Source: Hymenobacter frigidus (GTDB taxonomy: Bacteria; Bacteroidota; Bacteroidia; Cytophagales; Hymenobacteraceae). Taken from it: 64,000 nt of DNA. Location of the stretch: contig NZ_BMGY01000021.1 in assembly GCF_014640435.1 (NCBI RefSeq), positions 1 through 64,000 on the forward strand. The letters run 5' to 3'. A program made the translations under genes and the position numbers. Under the pieces are notes generated by a model. The model was not told the origin of the DNA. It worked only from the letters and a program-made list of their open reading frames with translations, and did no database searches. Below are positions 59,115 to 64,000 of the stretch, piece after piece. Position 1 is the stretch's first letter, and each line of letters starts with the position of its first letter.

Positions 59115-60494
59115 ATGAAAATCAAGCATTACTTTCCGCACTTCTTGATTGTAGCTGCCCTGGCCTGGGCTACGCCGCTGCTGCCGGCCCTGCTGGTCGG
59201 GACCGGGGCCCAGGCGGCGGCTACCACCATCACCGGCTTCACGCTGGTGAACGCCGATACCGACCAGGACATCTTCGACCTGACGCCGGGTATTGTGCTG
59301 GACCTGGCCACACTGCCCACCAACCTGAACATCCGGGCCAACACCGACCTCGACCCGGTGAGCAGCGTGGTGTTCGCTCTGACCGGACCTCAGAACCAGT
59401 CCATCACCGAGAACGTAGTGCCTTATTCGCTGTTTAGCGACTTACTGGGCGACTATTTTGCCTGGACGCCGCCCATAGGCAGCTACACCCTGCTGGCCAC
59501 CCCCTACGAGGGCACGGATGGTACCGGGGCCTCGGGCGGGCCCCTCACCCTGAACTTCACGGTGACCAATTCGGTGGGCTTCGTGAGCAGCCTAGTGCTG
59601 GTGAATGCCGATACGGACCAGGATATTATGACCATTACCCCGGACATGGTACTGGACTTGGCCACACTGCCCACGCCCAACCTAAACATCCGGGCCAACA
59701 CCAGCCCGGCCACGGTGGGCAGCGTGCAATTCGACCTCGTGGGCCGGCAGCCGCAGTTTAACATCGAGAATCTGGTGCCCTATGCCTTGGTGAGCGACTT
59801 CCAGGGCAATTACCCCGCCTGGACGCCCCTTTCGGGCCCTTACAGACTCACCATCACGCCCTTTTCCGGAGCCAATGGCAGCGGAGTAGCGGGTTCGGTG
59901 TTCACCATTACCTTCGACGTGGCCAACTCGCCGGCGCTGCCAGTGCGGCTCACGGCCTTTGCGGCCGAGGCGCAGGGCTCGGCCGCCGTGCTGCTGCGCT
60001 GGGCCACGGCCACCGAAGAGAACAACCGCGAATTTGTGGTGCAGCGCAGCCTGAATGGCCGCGAGTTCACGGCCATTGGCACCGTGGCGGGCCGCGGCAA
60101 CACCACTACCCCCCAGGCCTACACCTTCACCGACAGAGAGTTGCCCACTCGCCAAGCCCTGCTCTACTACCGGCTGCGGCAGGTGGATACCGATGGCACC
60201 GCCACTTTCTCGCCGGTGCGCACGGTGAATCCGAAGACTGAACCCGGCAAAGTTGCGCTGCATATTATGGCCCCCGACCAGCCCGGCCTGGCCCTGCGCT
60301 ACCAGTTTACCGGCCCGATGCTGGGCTCGGAACAAGTGGAGATGTACTCCATCATGGGCCAGCGGCTGGGCAAGTCCCGGCTGGCAGCCGATGGCACCGG
60401 CAGCATCCCCGTCGAGGGCCTGGCGGCGGGAACTTACGTGCTCCACTTGGTGAGCGAAAGCGGCCACTACGCCCGCCGCTTCGTGCTGCCCTAG
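59115..60494 (+). CDS. T9SS cargo protein with two NADTDQDI-type modules
   Basis: The 459-residue protein has a signal peptide ending near GAQAA and two tandem modules of about 110 residues. Each module runs VNADTDQDI, LATLPT.NLNIRANT, VPY.L.SD, AWTPP.GSY. A linker domain (PVRLTAFAAEAQGSAAVLLRWATATEENN...FVVQRSLNG), common next to T9SS signals, follows. The C-terminal sorting domain (about 385-459) ends in GLAAGTYVLHLVSESGHYARRFVLP. Secretion through T9SS is expected. No catalytic site is seen. The same module recurs in the gene at 61430. Confidence 0.88.
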   Translation: MKIKHYFPHFLIVAALAWATPLLPALLVGTGAQAAATTITGFTLVNADTDQDIFDLTPGIVLDLATLPTNLNIRANTDLDPVSSVVFALTGPQNQSITENVVPYSLFSDLLGDYFAWTPPIGSYTLLATPYEGTDGTGASGGPLTLNFTVTNSVGFVSSLVLVNADTDQDIMTITPDMVLDLATLPTPNLNIRANTSPATVGSVQFDLVGRQPQFNIENLVPYALVSDFQGNYPAWTPLSGPYRLTITPFSGANGSGVAGSVFTITFDVANSPALPVRLTAFAAEAQGSAAVLLRWATATEENNREFVVQRSLNGREFTAIGTVAGRGNTTTPQAYTFTDRELPTRQALLYYRLRQVDTDGTATFSPVRTVNPKTEPGKVALHIMAPDQPGLALRYQFTGPMLGSEQVEMYSIMGQRLGKSRLAADGTGSIPVEGLAAGTYVLHLVSESGHYARRFVLP

Positions 60495-60526
60495 CCCTGA
60501 CCAGTAGGCAGTAGACTGGATTGGAT

Positions 60527-60573
60527 AAACGCACGGGTGCCCCGAATTGTCAATTCGGGGCACCCGTGCGTTT
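60527..60573. terminator. Bidirectional 23-bp terminator hairpin
   Basis: The arms AAACGCACGGGTGCCCCGAA + TTG and their exact complement are separated by a single base; TTTT follows on the right and an AT-rich TAAA on the left. It lies between the convergent ends of the T9SS gene and the SGNH pseudogene. Confidence 0.9.
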
Positions 60574-60596
60574 TGTTGAAATTGATTCCTGAAAAG

Positions 60597-61289
60597 CTAC
60601 CTGTGCACGAGGCTGCGCACGGCGCGGCCCTCACTGGTTTCCAAGGTTATCTGGTAGAGGCCGGTGGGGAGGCGGGCCAGCCCCACCGTGGCCGCGCCAT
60701 TGATGAGGGTGCCGTGGTTTACCTCCTGGCCCAACTGGTTCAGCACCCAGTAGTAGGCGGCGGCGTGGCCGGGCAGCGTGCCCACGGTGGCAAAGCGGGT
60801 ACCCTCGGGGCTGCGCTGCAGGTCAAAGTAGGCGTTGCGCTCCTCGCTGGCCGTGGTCCAGCACAAGTGTACCCCGGCCGACTGCCGCTGGGCCGTAAAA
60901 GAAGTGAGCACTACCGGAAGCGGATTATTCGGAGCCAACACCTGCTCAAAAGCCAACTGCTGCAGTGCCACGGCTACCGGTGGGCTAATGCCCAGGTCCG
61001 CGGCGGCTTGCTCGGCGCTGCCCAGCGTGCGCGGGTCGCGGCCGGTGAGTTGGGCAAACAGCACACCGGCCGCCAGATAAGAGCCCTATTCGCTGGGGTG
61101 GAAATAGTCGACGTTCCAAAGATTGAGCAAGCCGGCCGCCGGACTGTAGGAGTTGCGCATGGCCACGCCGGCCCGCATGGCGCGCAGCCAGGCATCGCCA
61201 ATCGGCACCACGGCCAGCAGGAAGCCCACGCAGGCCCGCAACGTAAGCGGAAACCGAAAGACCTGACGCATAGCAAATCGAATAGGCAT
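60597..61289 (-). pseudogene. Remnant of a secreted SGNH-hydrolase with T9SS-type C-terminus
   Basis: Read on the minus strand, one frame runs from 61289 through VVPIGDAWLRAMRAGVAMRN and DYFHPSE, hits a TAG at 61088-61086, and continues in the same frame as GSYLAAGVLFAQLTGRDP to 60597. The DxxH and GSYLA pattern is the C-terminal catalytic block of SGNH hydrolases of the DUF4886 type. The amino-terminal GDS block is missing, and only a short MPIRFAMRQVFRF leader precedes. A T9SS-like ending (LARLPTGLYQITLETSEGRAVRSLVHR) remains. The TAG and the deletion make a functional enzyme unlikely. A hypothetical intact protein would have been exported. Confidence 0.8.
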
Positions 61290-61429
61290 TTTTCAGGTCG
61301 GTGTACAGTTCTCAGTGTCAGCAAATAGTAGCGCGAACCAGATAGTCCGCACTACTGTTCGCTGACCTGATACTTGCTTTAAGTAAATGATTATTAATTA
61401 TTTACCAAGCAAATTGCATGAGCTTACGC

Positions 61430-64000
61430 CTACTGTTTCAGCAGCTTCAGCTGCGCCTGGGGCCGGCTGGGCCGGGTGCTGGTGTCAGCGCCGGAATCGA
61501 GCATCAGGTAGTAGACCCCAGTGGCCAGCTGCGCCGCTGAGAAATCAAGCAGCTGATAAGCAGTAGTTTCGGCGGCCAGCGTGCCAGTGGCCACGGTGGC
61601 CCCCAGGGACGTAACCAACCGGTAGCGCACGTCAGCCCCGAAATCGGCGGGCGGGCGCACGTAGAAGCGGCCATCGGACGAGGGATTGGGATAGGCCGAG
61701 GCCAGCGCGCCAGCGCCCGGGGCTGCGGCTTTGGCGGGCAAGGCAGAGGAGCTCGTCGCCATCCGAACGGCCTGGTTGGTTATGCTGAAGGTGATGGTGA
61801 GGGCTGTGCCCGCCGTGCCGCCGCCGCTGCCCGCCGTGTAGGGCCGGGCCGTGAGCGTGTAGCTGCCCACCGGCGGCGTCCAGGCGAAATAGTCGCTCAG
61901 GTAGTCACTAAACAGCGCGTAGGGCACCACGTTCTCGGTCTGGTTCTGCGTGGCCGCACCGCTCAGGGCAAACACCACGCTGCCCACCGTGGCCGGACTG
62001 GTATTGGCCCGAATGTTCAGGTTGGGCGTGGGCAGGCTGGCCAGGTTGAGGGTGGTACCGGTGGGCAGGGCCTGGATATCCTGGTCCGTATCGGCATTCA
62101 TCAGGGTAAAGCTGGTCACCTGCTGGGCGACGCTGGCGGTGAAAGTGGCCGTGATGGTCTTATTGGCCGTCATGCTCACGCTGAGCGGATTGGCCGAGCC
62201 GGTAGCCGCTCCGCTCCAGCCCGTGAAGGTGAAGCCCGCCGCCGGCGCGGCCGTGAGGGATACCGTGCTGCCGCTGACGTAAGTGGCCTGGTTCGGGTTT
62301 TTCGTCACCGTGCCGCTGCCCGCGGTGTTCACCGTGAGCGTGTAGTTGGTGGCAGTAGCCGTGAAAGTGGCCGTGATGGTTCTGTTGGCCGTCATGCTCA
62401 CACTGAGCGGATTGGCCGAGCCGGTAGCCGCTCCGCTCCAGCCCGTGAAGGTGAAGCCCGCCGCCGGCGTAGCCGTCAGTACCACATTGGTGCCGCTGGG
62501 GTAGGTGGCCTGGTTCGGGTTTTTCGTCACGGTGCCGCTGCCCGTGGTGTTTACCGTGAGCGTGTAGGTGGTGATGGCCTGGTCGATTACCGAGAAGGCC
62601 AGCGTGAGGGCTGTGCCCGCTGTGCCGCCCCCGCTACCCGCCGTGTAGGGCTGGGCCGTGAGCGTGTAGCTGCCCACGGGCGGCGTCCAGGCGTTGTAAA
62701 CCCCGCCGTTGTCCGAAAACAGCGCGTAGGGCACCACGTTCTCGGTCTGGTTCTGCGTGGCCGCGCCGCTCAGGGCAAACACCACGCTGCCCACCGTGGC
62801 CGGGCTGGTATTGGCCCGGATGTTCAGGTTGCGGGTGGGCAGCGTGGCCAGGTTGAGCGTGGCCCCGGCCGCCAGGGGCTGAATGTCGGCATTGGAATCA
62901 GCATTTACCAGCGTGTAGCTGCTCACGCTCTGTCCGCCGGTAGTGGCCGTGAAGGTGGCCATGATATTCTTATTGGCCGTCATGCTCACGCTGAGCGGGT
63001 TGGCCGTGCCGCTGGCATCGCCGCTCCAGCCCGCGAAGATGAAGCCCGCCGCCGGCGTGGCCGCCAGGCTCACGGTGGTGCCGCTGGCATACGTGGCCGC
63101 ATTCGGGCTCTGGGTCACGGTGCCGCTGCCAAAAATGGCCGTGGTGAGCGTGTATGGTCCCGGCGTGCCGCCGCCATCCGTGACGCTGAAGCTGATGGAA
63201 AGCGTGGTGCCGGGCGTGCCCGTGCCGCCGGCGTCCGAATAGGGCGTGGCCATCAGTACGTAGTTGCCCACGGGCGGCGTCCAGGCGTTGTAGTCCCCAT
63301 TCACGTCGCTAAACAGCGCGTAGGGAGCCACGTTCTCGGTCTGGTTCTGGCTCTGGGCCCCGGTTAGGCTAAACACCACGCTGCCGGTAGTGGCCGGGTT
63401 CACATTGGCCCGAATGTTCAGGTTGCGGGTGGGCAGCGTGGCCAAGTTCAGCACGGCCCCATTCACCAGGGGCTGAATGTCCGCGTTGGTGGCGGCATCG
63501 GCATCCACCAGGGTAAAGCTCGTGGCGGTGCAGTTGGGGTCGAGACGCACCTCCCGGGTGGTAGCCAGCCCTCCGGCATCGGTCACAGTCAGCGAAATGG
63601 TATAGTAGTAGGTTTCGGTGCCACAGCCGTAGGGTACGATGGTGGCACTGGTCTGGCGGGTGGTGTCGATTGGTTCCGGGTGCGAGTGCGCCTCGTGGTG
63701 CAGGGTGGTTTGCCACTGGTAGCTCAGTAAGCGACCGCTGTGCTCCGCATCGATAACCGTGGCGCGCAGCTGGTAAATAGTGTTGCCCGTGAGCGGGTAC
63801 TGGGTGCCAGCGGCCGGGCTGGTGATGGTGACCTGCGGCGGGGTATTATTGGCCGAAATAGTCAGCGTTTTTTGGTTGGTTAGGCCCGCGCTGTTGCGCA
63901 CGGTCAGCGTCACGGGGTAGTTGACGGGCGCGCTGCTGGGGGCCGTGAACGTGTGGCTGGGGTTGGCGGCCGTGCTGGTGGGCGTGCCGTCGCCGAAGTT
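61430..64000 (-). CDS. Large T9SS cargo, C-terminal part of a probable PQQ-type sugar dehydrogenase fusion
   Basis: The frame is open to the window edge, so the N-terminus is missing; 856 residues are visible. In order they show the end of a PKD domain (NFGDGTPTSTAANPSHTF), a region with YQWQTTLHHEAHSHPEP and SLTVTDAGGL, then three NADTDQDI-type modules. Three Flg_new/InlB-like repeats (GSGTVT.NPNQATY.SGT...AGFTFTGWSGAATGSANP) are interspersed among them. A T9SS sorting domain closes the protein (SAYPNPSSDGRFYV). The QT.LHH..H.HPEP segment is characteristically found after glucose/sorbosone dehydrogenase domains, so such an enzyme is inferred upstream. Confidence 0.85.
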   Translation of the reverse strand, partial: NFGDGTPTSTAANPSHTFTAPSSAPVNYPVTLTVRNSAGLTNQKTLTISANNTPPQVTITSPAAGTQYPLTGNTIYQLRATVIDAEHSGRLLSYQWQTTLHHEAHSHPEPIDTTRQTSATIVPYGCGTETYYYTISLTVTDAGGLATTREVRLDPNCTATSFTLVDADAATNADIQPLVNGAVLNLATLPTRNLNIRANVNPATTGSVVFSLTGAQSQNQTENVAPYALFSDVNGDYNAWTPPVGNYVLMATPYSDAGGTGTPGTTLSISFSVTDGGGTPGPYTLTTAIFGSGTVTQSPNAATYASGTTVSLAATPAAGFIFAGWSGDASGTANPLSVSMTANKNIMATFTATTGGQSVSSYTLVNADSNADIQPLAAGATLNLATLPTRNLNIRANTSPATVGSVVFALSGAATQNQTENVVPYALFSDNGGVYNAWTPPVGSYTLTAQPYTAGSGGGTAGTALTLAFSVIDQAITTYTLTVNTTGSGTVTKNPNQATYPSGTNVVLTATPAAGFTFTGWSGAATGSANPLSVSMTANRTITATFTATATNYTLTVNTAGSGTVTKNPNQATYVSGSTVSLTAAPAAGFTFTGWSGAATGSANPLSVSMTANKTITATFTASVAQQVTSFTLMNADTDQDIQALPTGTTLNLASLPTPNLNIRANTSPATVGSVVFALSGAATQNQTENVVPYALFSDYLSDYFAWTPPVGSYTLTARPYTAGSGGGTAGTALTITFSITNQAVRMATSSSALPAKAAAPGAGALASAYPNPSSDGRFYVRPPADFGADVRYRLVTSLGATVATGTLAAETTAYQLLDFSAAQLATGVYYLMLDSGADTSTRPSRPQAQLKLLKQ

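Noticed and set aside
1..64000. tRNA, rRNA, riboswitch and prophage signatures
   Set aside because: No cloverleaf, rRNA-like segment, known riboswitch core or phage structural gene was recognised by reading; a covariance-model scan would be needed to exclude small RNAs.

Overview
The window looks like chromosomal DNA from a GC-rich member of the Bacteroidota, most likely Hymenobacter or a close relative in the Cytophagales. The evidence is the set of secreted proteins with type IX secretion (T9SS, Por) C-terminal sorting domains, the DUF3822-coaD gene pair, several families typical of Bacteroidota (DUF4296, DUF4126, DUF1573, BatA/DUF58), TANNTTTG-type promoter elements, and the general lack of Shine-Dalgarno sequences before starts. 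The genus is an inference; no rRNA or tRNA gene was seen.

Region 1 (1-5.7 kb) holds an outer-membrane beta-barrel gene interrupted by a 167-bp MITE-like element, followed by a 1450-residue secreted repeat protein. Region 2 (5.7-36.8 kb) is mostly housekeeping and accessory metabolism: an ABC1/UbiB kinase, a phasin-like protein, an HSL-type esterase, an acyltransferase, a YggS PLP protein, a DUF58/BatD-like/VWA operon, a MATE exporter, an ergothioneine cluster (egtB, egtD and a PLP enzyme), menC, an aspartyl protease, a RecD-like helicase, a thioesterase, two NUDIX proteins, coaD, two metallophosphoesterases, threonine aldolase and an AlkA-like glycosylase. Small palindromic repeats with a common tip (GTCATGCTGAGC-like) separate many of these genes.

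Region 3 (37.1-58.8 kb) is a Wzx/Wzy exopolysaccharide locus on the + strand. It encodes an outer-membrane export lipoprotein, a Wzz/BY-kinase fusion with a C-terminal tyrosine cluster, a Wzx flippase, a Wzy/ligase-type polymerase and seven glycosyltransferases. One of these is a GT11-like fucosyltransferase that fits with the GDP-fucose genes gmd and fcl. Two paralogous secreted beta-helix proteins are embedded in the locus, one of them translationally coupled to the fucosyltransferase gene. A 22-bp minisatellite lies between the last two glycosyltransferase genes. No priming sugar-phosphate transferase is visible.

Region 4 (58.9-64 kb) holds two T9SS cargo proteins built from the same unnamed beta-rich module, an SGNH-hydrolase pseudogene between them, a perfect 44-bp AT palindrome and a strong bidirectional terminator. 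The last gene runs off the window and is probably a PQQ-type sugar dehydrogenase fused to PKD and repeat modules.
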